This document shows, one piece after another, positions 7,960-16,279 of a stretch of DNA of 55,873 bases. The stretch's first letter is position 1. Each line of letters opens with the position of its first letter. Source of the DNA: JAVBNO01 sp031551485 (GTDB lineage: Bacteria > Bacillota > Clostridia > Oscillospirales > Ruminococcaceae); assembly GCA_031551485.1 (NCBI GenBank), contig JAVBNO010000008.1:1-55873 (forward strand). The letters run 5' to 3'. The notes under the pieces were generated by a model that saw only the letters and a list, made by a program, of their open reading frames with translations, was not told the origin of the DNA and did no database searches. The position numbers were made by a program, and so were the translations under genes.

Positions 7960-9190
7960 TATTATTGTAGTGGGCGGCGGGGCAGCGGGCCTTTTTTGCG
8001 CCGGGTGGGCGGCCAAAGCGGGACAACGCGTTGCTGTGATCGAGCACGGCAAAAAGCCGGGGCAGAAATTGCTGATTACGGGTAAAGGCCGCTGCAATGT
8101 GACCAATGACTGCGACGAGACTGCCTTTTTCCAGCAAGTGCGGCGCAATCCCCGGTTTGTGATGAGCTGCATTCATATGTTTCCTCCGGCACGCACTATC
8201 GCTTTTTTTGAAGAAGCAGGTGTGCCCCTCAAAACCGAGCGGGGACGGCGTGTTTTCCCCCAGTCGGACCGGGCGGCCGATATTGTGAATGCTCTGATTC
8301 GTTTTGCAGACACTAATCATGTGCAGTTTCTTTACGACGACGTCAAGTCACTGCTTGTGAACGACGGCGCTGTCACCGGGGTGGCTTGTGCCTCCGGCCA
8401 AATGTATCAAGGGACTAAAGTGGTAATCTGCACCGGGGGACTAAGCTATCCCGGCACAGGGTCGGACGGCAGCGGGTACAAGCTGGCGCAAGAGGCAGGA
8501 CACCGTGTGATTACACCGTCACCGTCGTTGGTGCCCATTGTGACCGAAGAAGCGTGGTGCCGGGAGCTGATGGGCCTTTCACTTAAAAATGTGACGTTGA
8601 CCCTTTGGCAGAAGGACAAGCCCAAGCCGGTCTTTCAGGAGTTGGGGGAGATGCTGTTCACCCATTTTGGGGTATCGGGCCCCCTTGTATTAAGCGCCTC
8701 GTCCCATATGGAACATGACCCCAAGCAGTACCGGATGACCCTTGATTTAAAGCCCGGATTAACAGCCGAGCAGTTGGACGCCCGGTTGCTGCGGGACTTT
8801 GGGCAGTATGCCAACAAAAATTTTGCCAATGCCTTGGACGATCTTTTGCCCCGTAAGCTCATACCGGTGATGGTGGCCCTTTGCGGCATTGTACCGGAGC
8901 AAAAGGTGCATCAAGTCACCAAAGAAGAACGCAGGAAATTGGTGGAGCTGCTTAAGGCGTTGCCTATTTACCCCAAAAAGTTCCGCCCCATTGCAGAAGC
9001 GGTCATCACATCGGGCGGGGTGGATGTCAAAGAAGTGAACCCGAAAACAATGCAATCCAAGCTGGTGCGAGATTTATATTTTGCCGGTGAGATTTTGGAC
9101 ATAGACGCCTATACCGGCGGGTACAATTTGCAGCTTGCTTTTGCCACCGCCTACGCCGCGGCCCAGGCGGCCGCCGAGGGGCGAAACTGA
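7952..9190 (+). CDS. NAD(P)/FAD-dependent oxidoreductase, HI0933/BaiN family
   Basis: Cytoplasmic flavoprotein of 412 residues. The start is set by GAGGA six bases before ATG 7952, giving MADIIVVGGGAAGLF; a longer in-frame opening back to 7841 lies inside the preceding gene and is rejected. Visible features are the dinucleotide loop GGGAAG (8-13), the family motif KPGQKLLITGKGRCNVTND, GGLSYPGTGSDGSGYKLA, and the C-terminal FAGEILDIDAYTGGYNLQLAFATAYAA flavin-binding end. One member (BaiN) reduces bile-acid intermediates, but the family is widespread in bacteria that do not touch bile acids, so the substrate here is unknown. It is translationally coupled to the RpiR regulator upstream and is followed 26 bp later by cmk. 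Confidence 0.93.
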   Translation: MADIIVVGGGAAGLFCAGWAAKAGQRVAVIEHGKKPGQKLLITGKGRCNVTNDCDETAFFQQVRRNPRFVMSCIHMFPPARTIAFFEEAGVPLKTERGRRVFPQSDRAADIVNALIRFADTNHVQFLYDDVKSLLVNDGAVTGVACASGQMYQGTKVVICTGGLSYPGTGSDGSGYKLAQEAGHRVITPSPSLVPIVTEEAWCRELMGLSLKNVTLTLWQKDKPKPVFQELGEMLFTHFGVSGPLVLSASSHMEHDPKQYRMTLDLKPGLTAEQLDARLLRDFGQYANKNFANALDDLLPRKLIPVMVALCGIVPEQKVHQVTKEERRKLVELLKALPIYPKKFRPIAEAVITSGGVDVKEVNPKTMQSKLVRDLYFAGEILDIDAYTGGYNLQLAFATAYAAAQAAAEGRN

Positions 9191-9216
9191 ATTTGAAAAC
9201 CAAAAGGAGCGTTTCT

Positions 9217-9882
9217 ATGACGGCCATTGCAATAGACGGCCCGGCAGGCGCCGGCAAAAGCACTATTGCCAAACTGCTGGCCCAGGAGCTGGGCTTCATA
9301 TATGTGGACACCGGCGCGTTGTACCGTGCCATCGGGCTGTATGTGACCCGCCAGGGCGTGGACCCCAAAAATGCCGCGGCGGTGGAACCGCTTTTGGGCG
9401 ACATTGCCTTGGAACTGCGCTATGTGGACGGCGACCAGCGGGTGATGCTGTGCGGCGAAGATGTGTCGGACGCCATACGTCTGCCGGCTATGTCGATGGC
9501 AGCCTCGGACGTTTCCGCCATTCCGGCGGTGCGCGCTTTTTTGTTGGATCGGCAAAAAGAGATTGCCTGCCACAACCATGTGGTCATGGACGGACGGGAT
9601 ATTGGCACGGTGATTTTACCCGATGCCCAAATTAAGATTTTTTTGACGGCAACGGCGGAAGATCGGGCCGAACGGCGGCGCAACCAGCTTTTGAAAAAGG
9701 GTATTGAAGCCGATTACGACGAAATTCTGCGGGATGTGAAAGAGCGAGATTATAACGACAGCCACCGGGCAATAGCGCCGCTCAAACAGGCGTCGGACGC
9801 CTTTTTGATTGACACCACCGGCAACACCCTGGAAAAGACGACCAACCTTATACTTCAGTTTGTAAAGGAAAGATTGCCATGA
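9217..9882 (+). CDS. cmk: Cytidylate kinase
   Basis: Phosphorylates CMP and dCMP to the diphosphates in pyrimidine nucleotide recycling. 221 residues. The P-loop GPAGAGKST is at 8-16; the CMP-binding segment VDTGALYRAIGLYV follows. Further on are the VVMDGRDIGTVILPDA motif and the DRAERRRNQL lid region. The start ATG at 9217 follows AAGGAGCG; a TTG 24 bases upstream is in frame but precedes the ribosome binding site. The stop overlaps the plsC start (ATGA). The order cmk-plsC-ispH/S1 is a conserved clostridial arrangement. Confidence 0.97.
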   Translation: MTAIAIDGPAGAGKSTIAKLLAQELGFIYVDTGALYRAIGLYVTRQGVDPKNAAAVEPLLGDIALELRYVDGDQRVMLCGEDVSDAIRLPAMSMAASDVSAIPAVRAFLLDRQKEIACHNHVVMDGRDIGTVILPDAQIKIFLTATAEDRAERRRNQLLKKGIEADYDEILRDVKERDYNDSHRAIAPLKQASDAFLIDTTGNTLEKTTNLILQFVKERLP

Positions 9883-10493
9883 TGCCATTGTATCGCTTTG
9901 CTATTTTCTTGCTGACGCCCCTTTGCCATCTGTTTTTTCGCTTGCGTTTCGAGGGGTTGGAGAATATTCCTCCCGACGGCGGGCTTGTACTTATCGGCAA
10001 CCACCGCTCTTATATTGACCCTATTTTTTTGGCCATTGGCATCAAACGGCGGCAGGTTCACTACATGGCCAAAGCGGAGCTGTTCAAATGGGGGCCTTTC
10101 GGGTTTATTTTGCGCAAATTGGGGGCCTTTGCTGTCGAGCGGGGCACCGGGGACGCTTCGGCGCTGGACACGGCCAAGGATATGGTGGCCCATGGGGGGA
10201 TACTGGGTATTTTTATCGAAGGCACCCGGTCGTTGGATGGGGTTCCGCTGCGGCCCAAATCGGGGGCGGCGATGGTTGCCCGGGTGACCGGCGGCGATGT
10301 ATTGCCCTGTGCCATATGTCTTGAGGGGCGGGTGCGCATGTTTAAACGTATAACAATCAAGTATGGAGAAATACTAAAAAATGAGGATTTGGGGTTTGCG
10401 AATGAAGCGACACCAACCTCGCTTAAACGGGCCAGCCATATCATGATGGACCGGATTAAAGCGCTTTTGGGAGTGGAAACCCATGGAGATTGA
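9879..10493 (+). CDS. plsC: 1-acyl-sn-glycerol-3-phosphate acyltransferase
   Basis: Membrane-associated enzyme that acylates lysophosphatidate to phosphatidate in phospholipid synthesis. 204 residues. An N-terminal hydrophobic helix (about 4-22) is followed by the catalytic HX4D motif NHRSYID near residue 42, the KAELFKWGPFG block, and the glycerol-phosphate-binding FIEGTRS. Start and stop overlap cmk (4 bp) and ispH (11 bp), so all three are translationally coupled. Nothing unusual in length or motifs. Confidence 0.93.
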   Translation: MMPLYRFAIFLLTPLCHLFFRLRFEGLENIPPDGGLVLIGNHRSYIDPIFLAIGIKRRQVHYMAKAELFKWGPFGFILRKLGAFAVERGTGDASALDTAKDMVAHGGILGIFIEGTRSLDGVPLRPKSGAAMVARVTGGDVLPCAICLEGRVRMFKRITIKYGEILKNEDLGFANEATPTSLKRASHIMMDRIKALLGVETHGD

Positions 10494-12615
10494 ATTGTGT
10501 CAAACGGCGGGGTTTTGCTTTGGTGTGAATCGGGCGGTCAAGCTGGTCTTTCAACTTGCGGACAGCGGCAAACCGGTGTGCACCTGGGGGCCGATTATCC
10601 ACAATACCCGCATTGTGGATGAACTGATGGCCAAAGGCGTCCAAATTGTGGAAAAGGTCGAGGATGTACCGGCAGGCCACACGGTGGTCATTCGTTCCCA
10701 CGGCGCAGGGCGGGATGTGTACCGCCAACTGGCATTGGCGGGGTGCGCTGTCGAAGACGCCACCTGTCCTTTTGTGGCCAAAATACACCGGATTGTGGGC
10801 GACGTTCCTCCGGGTGACAAAAACCTTATTTTGGTGGCTGGGGATGCCAACCATCCCGAGGTGGAGGGAATTGTGGGGCACTGCAACGCCCCCTGCCATG
10901 TGGTTTCCGACGAAGTACAATTGGCGGAAACACTGGCAAACACACAGGGTTTGGATGATATTTTTGTCACTTTCGTGGCACAAACAACCTTTAATGCAAG
11001 AAAATGGAAATTAATGGTAGATCATGCAAAAAAGGTATGTACAAACCTTGGGATTTTTGATACAATATGTAATGCTACCGATTCGCGCCAGACCGAAGCG
11101 GAAGAAATGGCCAAGCGGTCGGATTTAATGATTGTGGCGGGAGGCCGTCACAGTGCCAACACCACTCGACTCAAAGAGGTGTGTGAAGGTATTTGTCCGA
11201 CGATTTTGGTTGAATCCGCCCGGGAGCTTGCGGGATATGATTTTGCGGGTATACGCAAAGTGGGTATCACGGCAGGCGCATCTACGCCGGATAGCATAAT
11301 TAAGGAGGTACTGGAAGCAATGAGCACTAACGAAAACGCCGAACTGGAATTATCATTTGCGGAGATGCTGGAACAATCCTTTAAAAGTACATATAACGGG
11401 GAGAAGGTAACTGCTGTCGTTACCGGCATCAAGCCAAACGAGATTTCAGTCGACATCGGTACCAAGCATGCCGGTTATGTGCCTCTTGATGAATTGACCG
11501 ATAACCCTGCCCTTTCTCCCGAGGACATTGTCAAGGTTGGGGACAAGCTGGAAGTGCTGGTGGTCCGTGTCAACGACGTGGAAGGAACAGTCATGCTGTC
11601 CAAACGGCGGCTGGAAGCGCAGGCCGGCTTCGAAAAGGTCATGGGCGCTGTGGATACCGAGGAAATTTTGGAGGGTGTCGTTGCCGAAGCCGTAAAAGGC
11701 GGCGTACTTGTCTCTACCAACGGTGTGCGGGTGTTTGTGCCCGCCTCTCTTACAGGATTACCCCGGGATGCCGATCTCAGCCAAATGATTAAAAAACCTG
11801 TCAGATTTAAAATATTGGAAGTCAACCGCCAACGCCGTCGCGCCGTAGGCTCGATTGCCGCGGTGCAGCGCGAGGAACGCAAAGTGTTGGCCGAGAAATT
11901 CTGGGAAGACGTGGCCGAGGACAAAGTCTACCAGGGTGTTGTCAAATCCATCACCAATTTTGGGGTGTTTGTGGATCTTGGCGGTGTAGACGGACGTATC
12001 AGCCTGATGGATCTGACTTGGAATAAAGTAAAGCATCCCTCCGAAGTTGTATCTCTTGGCGAAACAGTGGAAGTCACCATTAAAGAAATTGACAGAGAGA
12101 ATCAGAAAATTTCTCTTATTTATAAGAAAAGTGAAGATAATCCCTGGGAAAAAATCCGCAGTACGTTTGCGGTTGGGGATGTGGCCAAGGTTAAGATTAT
12201 GTCGGTTACGGCGTTCGGCGCATTTGCCCAACTGCTGCCCGGCCTGGATGGTCTCATTCATATTTCCCAAATTGCCCGCGAGCGGGTGGAAAAAGTGGCC
12301 GACAGGTTGCATGTAGGCGACGAAGTGGATGTCAAGATCACCGAGATCGATTACGACCGCAGACGTATCAGCCTTTCGATGCGTGCTTTGCTGCCGGAAG
12401 AGGAGCCTGCAACTGAGGTTACTCCTGTTGAAGCGGCACCCCAGGTGGATGAAGCTGTTGCCGAGGAAGCGCCCAAGGCGAAAAAATCGGCTGCTAAAAA
12501 AGCGCCTAAAGCGGAAGAAGCCGCCGACGTCGATCGCGTTGTCGATGCCGCCGAAGACAGCCCGGCCAAAGAAGAGACGCCTGCTACAGAAGAAGCGACA
12601 GAAGCTGCCGAGTAA
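10483..12615 (+). CDS. ispH: Fused HMBPP reductase (IspH) / ribosomal protein S1
   Basis: 710 residues joining two functions. Residues 1 to about 280 are IspH, the [4Fe-4S] enzyme that makes IPP and DMAPP in the last step of the MEP pathway. The three cluster cysteines are visible at C12 (GFCFGV), in DATCPFV near 97 and in TICNAT near 195. Also present are SHGAG and the HSANTTRL block. After a short linker come four S1 RNA-binding domains (about 300-370, 385-455, 470-545 and 555-630; repeats 3 and 4 are the most canonical), then a roughly 80-residue Ala/Glu/Lys/Pro-rich tail. The fusion is a known clostridial trait. A GGAG-like site lies inside the end of plsC. The S1 half probably helps mRNA binding on the ribosome; why it is fused to IspH is unknown. 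Confidence 0.96.
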   Translation: MEIELCQTAGFCFGVNRAVKLVFQLADSGKPVCTWGPIIHNTRIVDELMAKGVQIVEKVEDVPAGHTVVIRSHGAGRDVYRQLALAGCAVEDATCPFVAKIHRIVGDVPPGDKNLILVAGDANHPEVEGIVGHCNAPCHVVSDEVQLAETLANTQGLDDIFVTFVAQTTFNARKWKLMVDHAKKVCTNLGIFDTICNATDSRQTEAEEMAKRSDLMIVAGGRHSANTTRLKEVCEGICPTILVESARELAGYDFAGIRKVGITAGASTPDSIIKEVLEAMSTNENAELELSFAEMLEQSFKSTYNGEKVTAVVTGIKPNEISVDIGTKHAGYVPLDELTDNPALSPEDIVKVGDKLEVLVVRVNDVEGTVMLSKRRLEAQAGFEKVMGAVDTEEILEGVVAEAVKGGVLVSTNGVRVFVPASLTGLPRDADLSQMIKKPVRFKILEVNRQRRRAVGSIAAVQREERKVLAEKFWEDVAEDKVYQGVVKSITNFGVFVDLGGVDGRISLMDLTWNKVKHPSEVVSLGETVEVTIKEIDRENQKISLIYKKSEDNPWEKIRSTFAVGDVAKVKIMSVTAFGAFAQLLPGLDGLIHISQIARERVEKVADRLHVGDEVDVKITEIDYDRRRISLSMRALLPEEEPATEVTPVEAAPQVDEAVAEEAPKAKKSAAKKAPKAEEAADVDRVVDAAEDSPAKEETPATEEATEAAE

Positions 12616-12647
12616 TTTGCGCTTTGGGCAAGGTATAACGAGTACAA

Positions 12648-12670
12648 GGCGTCCGCAATGCGGACGCCTT
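12648..12670 (+). terminator. Terminator of the cmk-plsC-ispH/S1 operon
   Basis: GGCGTCCG with its complement around a five-base loop, followed by a short interrupted T-run (TTTCCTT). It lies 33 bp after the stop codon. Confidence 0.75.
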
Positions 12671-12767
12671 TCCTTAAATTATCACGTTTTGGTATGAATG
12701 CATGCTGCCCGTGAATACTGTTGAGTGAGACATTTACCATTTTTTGACGATTTGAGGAGACGACAGT

Positions 12768-13448
12768 ATGAGTACTTTTATACTCAAGCTCATTGCCATT
12801 ATCACCATGGTCATTGATCATACCGGATCCGTTCTATTTCCCGATGTCTTTGTTTTCCGGCTTATCGGACGTATCGCTTTTCCCATCTTCGCTTTTTTGA
12901 CCGCCGAGGCCTGCCGCAAGACCTCCAACCCCGAGCGACATTTGCTTCGTCTGGGCCTGTTTGCGCTCATCAGCGAAATTCCCTTTGATATGGCCATTGA
13001 GGGAGTGCCCTTTTACTGGGCGCACCAAAATGTGTTTTTTACCTTATTTCTGGCGTCGGCCACCATTTATTGCTGCGAAAAACTTAAGGGAAAAGCCTAC
13101 TGGATGGCGCCGTTTTTGGCCGGATTTATTTTGGGTGAATTTGTGGCGGGGGACTATGGAGGATTGGGCGTCGCCCTTATCTTCGCCATTTTTTACAGCA
13201 AGGCCAAGTGGCAGATTGCGCTGGCGCTCATTGGCATCAATCTGTTGTTTGTGTTCTCCAATATTTTGGCTTATCACGAAGTGACGCTTTGGGGTACCAT
13301 GCAGGCGTGGGCAGTATTGGCGCTTGTGCCGATTTTTTGTTACAACGGGGAGCGCGGACCAAAGCACCAACTTTTCTTCTATCTGTTCTACCCTTGCCAC
13401 CTAATTTTGCTCTATCTCATTCATCAATTCATTGTACCGATTATCTAA
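12768..13448 (+). CDS. TraX family membrane protein
   Basis: 226 residues with six to eight hydrophobic helices. The beginning LKLIAIITMVIDHTGSVLFPD, the RLIGRIAFPIFAFLTAEACRKT block and the C-terminal LFFYLFYPCHLILLYLIHQF are the signature of the TraX family (acyltransferase-3-like membrane proteins). TraX was named from F-plasmid pilin acetylation, but chromosomal homologues are common in Clostridia with no pilus or conjugation genes, and none are seen here. It probably transfers an acyl group to an unknown envelope substrate. The ATG follows GGAGACGAC. It sits alone between the S1 terminator and the lipid kinase gene 37 bp downstream, with which it may be co-transcribed. Confidence 0.85.
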   Translation: MSTFILKLIAIITMVIDHTGSVLFPDVFVFRLIGRIAFPIFAFLTAEACRKTSNPERHLLRLGLFALISEIPFDMAIEGVPFYWAHQNVFFTLFLASATIYCCEKLKGKAYWMAPFLAGFILGEFVAGDYGGLGVALIFAIFYSKAKWQIALALIGINLLFVFSNILAYHEVTLWGTMQAWAVLALVPIFCYNGERGPKHQLFFYLFYPCHLILLYLIHQFIVPII

Positions 13449-13485
13449 CCAACTACCGGACTGATCAATTTGAGGATGTGAAAAA

Positions 13486-14397
13486 ATGCGGCATATCTTT
13501 ATCATTAACCCGGCTGCCGGCAAAGTGGATCACAACGGGGTTTTGCGTCCCCGCATCGAGGCGGCGGCTGCCGAGATGGGCGCAAATGCGGAAATCCATT
13601 GCACCACGGGTTTTCAGGAGGCCATCACTTATGTGAAAGGCTGCTGCACCCGCGAAGGGACCGAGGCGCTGCGGTTTTATGCGTGCGGTGGCGACGGCAC
13701 GCTGAACGAAGTGACCACCGGGGTGTATGGCTGCGAGCGGGCCAGTGTGGGCGTGATTCCCTGTGGCTCTGGCAACGATTTTATTAAAAGTCTTGACGAC
13801 CGGTTGGATTTTTTCGACATCAAAGCGCAGATGGCTGGGGAAGAGAAAGCCATTGACCTTGTGCAGGTGAACGACCGCATCTCGGTCAATGTGGCCAATA
13901 TGGGCTTTGATGCCCGCATTGCCGCCAATGTCAATAAGTTCAAACGTCTTCCGCTGGTCAGCGGGGCGACCGCCTACAATATGGCCATTGCTTATGTGAT
14001 GATGGGCCGGCTCAGTACCAGGCTGACCGTTGAAGTGGACGGAGAGCCCCAGGGGGAGCGTGCGTATCTTTTGATGGTGGCTGCCAATGCCCGCTATTAC
14101 GGCGGCGAATTTAAAGCGGCGCCCCGGGCCGAGCTGGACGACGGACATTTTGACTTGTGCACGGTATCCAATATCTCCAAGGGACGGATTATGTCGCTGA
14201 TTGATTTGTACCGCAAAGGCGAACACATTACCGATGCACGCTTTCAGGATATTGTGTCCTATCAAAAATGCAAAAAGCTGAAAGTGACATCTGCCCAGCC
14301 AATTCCCCTTTGTGTGGATGGTGAAGTTTTCTACAACGATGTAGCCCGTATTTCCATCTTGCCCAAGGCGCTTAAGCTGATTATTCCCAAAGGCTAA
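13486..14397 (+). CDS. Diacylglycerol kinase family lipid kinase
   Basis: 303 residues of the DagK/YegS/BmrU family: soluble or peripheral lipid kinase with an N-terminal ATP-binding domain (FIINPAAGK near 5-13, ACGGDGTLNEVTTGVYG near 66 and VIPCGSGNDFIKSL near 92). A C-terminal beta-sandwich domain follows (ANARYYGGEFKAAPRAELDDGHFDL and CVDGEV). It probably phosphorylates diacylglycerol to phosphatidate or a related lipid. The ribosome binding site is GAGGATG ahead of ATG 13486. Its position shortly after TraX, and not far from plsC, fits envelope lipid metabolism. A good terminator follows. Confidence 0.92.
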   Translation: MRHIFIINPAAGKVDHNGVLRPRIEAAAAEMGANAEIHCTTGFQEAITYVKGCCTREGTEALRFYACGGDGTLNEVTTGVYGCERASVGVIPCGSGNDFIKSLDDRLDFFDIKAQMAGEEKAIDLVQVNDRISVNVANMGFDARIAANVNKFKRLPLVSGATAYNMAIAYVMMGRLSTRLTVEVDGEPQGERAYLLMVAANARYYGGEFKAAPRAELDDGHFDLCTVSNISKGRIMSLIDLYRKGEHITDARFQDIVSYQKCKKLKVTSAQPIPLCVDGEVFYNDVARISILPKALKLIIPKG

Positions 14398-14413
14398 TAT
14401 CAGGCAAAATATA

Positions 14414-14449
14414 AACGGGTTCTTCCTGATCAGGGAGAACCCGTTTTTT
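14414..14449 (+). terminator. Terminator after the lipid kinase gene
   Basis: AACGGGTTCT pairs with AGAACCCGTT around a 12-base loop and is followed by six T. Confidence 0.92.
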
Positions 14450-14505
14450 CTGGGCCCTCCGCGTTAGAAGGGGTACAGTGGCGCTTTTGCGATAAAGGGA
14501 AGAGT

Positions 14506-14757
14506 GGTTGATACCGATATAAACATAGCAGTGAAGCAGAGGTATAGCTGCTCCGGCAGACATCTAGCATGTCGCTTGTGCCGCGACCGGCTCATACTTT
14601 TTGGCGCAAAAAGTATGCAAAAACATTTCTTGGGGAAACCACATGGTTTCCCCAAATCCCCATCCTTAGGGCGAGAACATAGGTGCGCAGGAAACGCGCG
14701 GGCTATGGGGAGAGCAGTTTTGGTTCTGATTTTGGGGTGCCGGCGATGCAGAAGAAC
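14506..14757. repeat. Dispersed hairpin repeat, copy B (tandem with C)
   Basis: First of two tandem copies with a 254-bp period. The stretch 14581-14671 is identical to 14835-14925 in copy C; flanks are more diverged. It holds two strong hairpins: CATACTTTTT/AAAAAGTATG around GGCGC (14593-14617), and TTGGGGAAACCA/TGGTTTCCCCAA around CA (about 14630-14655). The outer parts also match copy A at 13-205. A 92-codon frame crosses it and resembles the frame in copy A only because the DNA is repeated. I see no transposase, so the element would be moved by something else, or it is a structured RNA. Confidence 0.85.
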
Positions 14758-15012
14758 AAGTTTGGTACCGATATCAATATAGAATTGGAGTAGACGCATA
14801 GCCGCTTCGGTAGGGATACGGCCTGTCGCTCAGGCCGCGACCGGCTCATACTTTTTGGCGCAAAAAGTATGCAAAAACATTTCTTGGGGAAACCACATGG
14901 TTTCCCCAAATCCCCATCCTTAGGGTGAGGGAATATCTGCACAGGAAACGTTTGGCCTATGGGGGGAACGGGTTTGGGTCTGTGCTGGGGTGCAAACGGA
15001 AAAGAAGGATTA
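14758..15012. repeat. Dispersed hairpin repeat, copy C
   Basis: Second tandem copy. It begins with TACCGATATCAATATAG, matching TACCGATATAAACATAG of copy B, and carries the same two hairpins (about 14847-14871 and 14884-14909). Its right part (CTATGGGG, GGGGTGCAAACGG) also matches copies A and B but has drifted more than the central 91-bp block. It ends just before the telA terminator hairpin. The whole 14398-15080 gap contains only the kinase terminator, these two repeats and that hairpin; no gene is seen in it. Confidence 0.85.
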
Positions 15013-15020
15013 TGCCCGCC

Positions 15021-15061
15021 AATAACGAACCACCCGCTTTATAAGTGGGTGGTTCGTTATT
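15021..15061. terminator. Hairpin downstream of telA
   Basis: A perfect 15-bp stem (AATAACGAACCACCC) with an 11-base loop, 20 bp past the telA stop. On the minus strand the stem ends in TTATT but lacks a true T-run, so termination is probable rather than certain. Confidence 0.6.
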
Positions 15062-15080
15062 GTTTATCGTAATGGTGATA

Positions 15081-16250
15081 TTACTGGACGTTTTGCTGCT
15101 TGGCTTCAATCAAGGCGCTTTTCAGCTGGCCTTCAATTTTCATCAGCTCCGCTTCGGCGATGGCGCGCTTTTCGCTGCCCTCGCGCTGAATGCGCAGCAC
15201 TTCGCTGATGGTCTCAATCAGATCCTGGTTCGTCTGGCGCAGCGTCTCCAAATCGACAATGCCACGCTCGCTTTCCTGGGCAATTTCAATGCTGCCTTGT
15301 TTGAGCATTTTGCTGTTTTTCTTCAGCAGCTCGTTGGTCATGTCGGTAACCTGTTTGTTCGCCTCCATGGCCTGTTTGGCATTGTAAAGCCCAAGGGCAA
15401 TGACAATCTGATTTTTCCACAGGGGAATCGAATTGACCAACGAGGATTGGATTTTATCCACAAGCTCGGTGTCATTATTCTGAATCAGCCGAATTTGGGG
15501 GCCCATCTGGATAGAGATCATGCGGGAAAGCTTGAGATCGTGGATTTTTTTCTCAAAGCGCTGGACAAACTGGCGGGCATCCTGCAGCTTTTGGGCCTCG
15601 GTGCTGTCTTCGCTGGCGGCGGCCTGGCGCTCCATCTCAGGCAGAATGACCTCTTTCAGTTCTTTAATTTTTTGCTCGCCGGCAATGATGTATAAAGACA
15701 GCTCTTTGAAATAGGAAAGGTTTGTCTGGTACATCTGGTCAAACATAGCCACGTCTTTGAGCATGGTGCGCTTGTGGCCCTCCAGATTGGTGCAGATTGT
15801 GTCAATATTGGCCTCTACTTTATTATACTGCACCAGCATGTTTTCCATCTGCTTTTTGGCGTTATGGAAAATGGCGAAAATACCTTTTTTCTCGGAAGCT
15901 TCGGCGTCAAAATCGCGAATGCGGGTAACCAAAGAGGTCAGCAGCTGGCCGGCTTCTCCCAGATCTTTGTTGCGGACATTTTTAAGCACATTGTCGGAAA
16001 ATTGGGCAATTTTATTTTGGGCAGGCGCCCCATACTGAACCAGCGCCGAAGAATCGGTAATGTTGATTTTCGTCACAAAATCGTCAATCAGCTTCTTTTC
16101 CTCAGGGGACAGTTTTTGATAATCCAGTGTGTTTTCGGGCGCCACCTCAATTTCGGCGGGCTCGGTAGCGGCTATAGCCGTGGCATCTCCGGCCATCTCG
16201 GTGACAGCATCGGTGGACAGGACCAGTTCGGGCAATGTGTTTTCACTCAT
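15081..16250 (-). CDS. Toxic anion resistance protein, TelA family
   Basis: 389 residues, mostly alpha-helical with long coiled-coil stretches and no membrane segment. The family core includes IRLIQNNDTELVDKIQSSLVNSIPLWKNQIVIALGLYNAKQAMEAN near the C-terminal half, cited here in parts (IRLIQNND; SIPLWKNQIVIALG; TNELLKKNSKMLKQG). TelA was named for tellurite resistance, but most homologues act in envelope-stress settings and the biochemical role is unresolved. The ATG follows GGAGGAG. It is the last gene of a minus-strand operon after XpaC and a lipoprotein; the TelA-XpaC pairing is also found in Bacillus (xpaC-yaaN), which supports a joint function. Confidence 0.92.
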   Translation of the reverse strand: MSENTLPELVLSTDAVTEMAGDATAIAATEPAEIEVAPENTLDYQKLSPEEKKLIDDFVTKINITDSSALVQYGAPAQNKIAQFSDNVLKNVRNKDLGEAGQLLTSLVTRIRDFDAEASEKKGIFAIFHNAKKQMENMLVQYNKVEANIDTICTNLEGHKRTMLKDVAMFDQMYQTNLSYFKELSLYIIAGEQKIKELKEVILPEMERQAAASEDSTEAQKLQDARQFVQRFEKKIHDLKLSRMISIQMGPQIRLIQNNDTELVDKIQSSLVNSIPLWKNQIVIALGLYNAKQAMEANKQVTDMTNELLKKNSKMLKQGSIEIAQESERGIVDLETLRQTNQDLIETISEVLRIQREGSEKRAIAEAELMKIEGQLKSALIEAKQQNVQ

Positions 16251-16279
16251 TTACTTTCTCCTCCTCGGTTCTTATGATG

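Noticed and set aside
13465..14265. A 266-codon frame on the minus strand antisense to the lipid kinase
   Set aside because: Fully opposite a kinase gene with intact motifs; no ribosome binding site or family resemblance.
14504..14942. Open frames of 79-111 codons on both strands in the tandem repeats
   Set aside because: Their similarity to each other follows from the repeated DNA, and they run through strong hairpins; no ribosome binding sites stand out.
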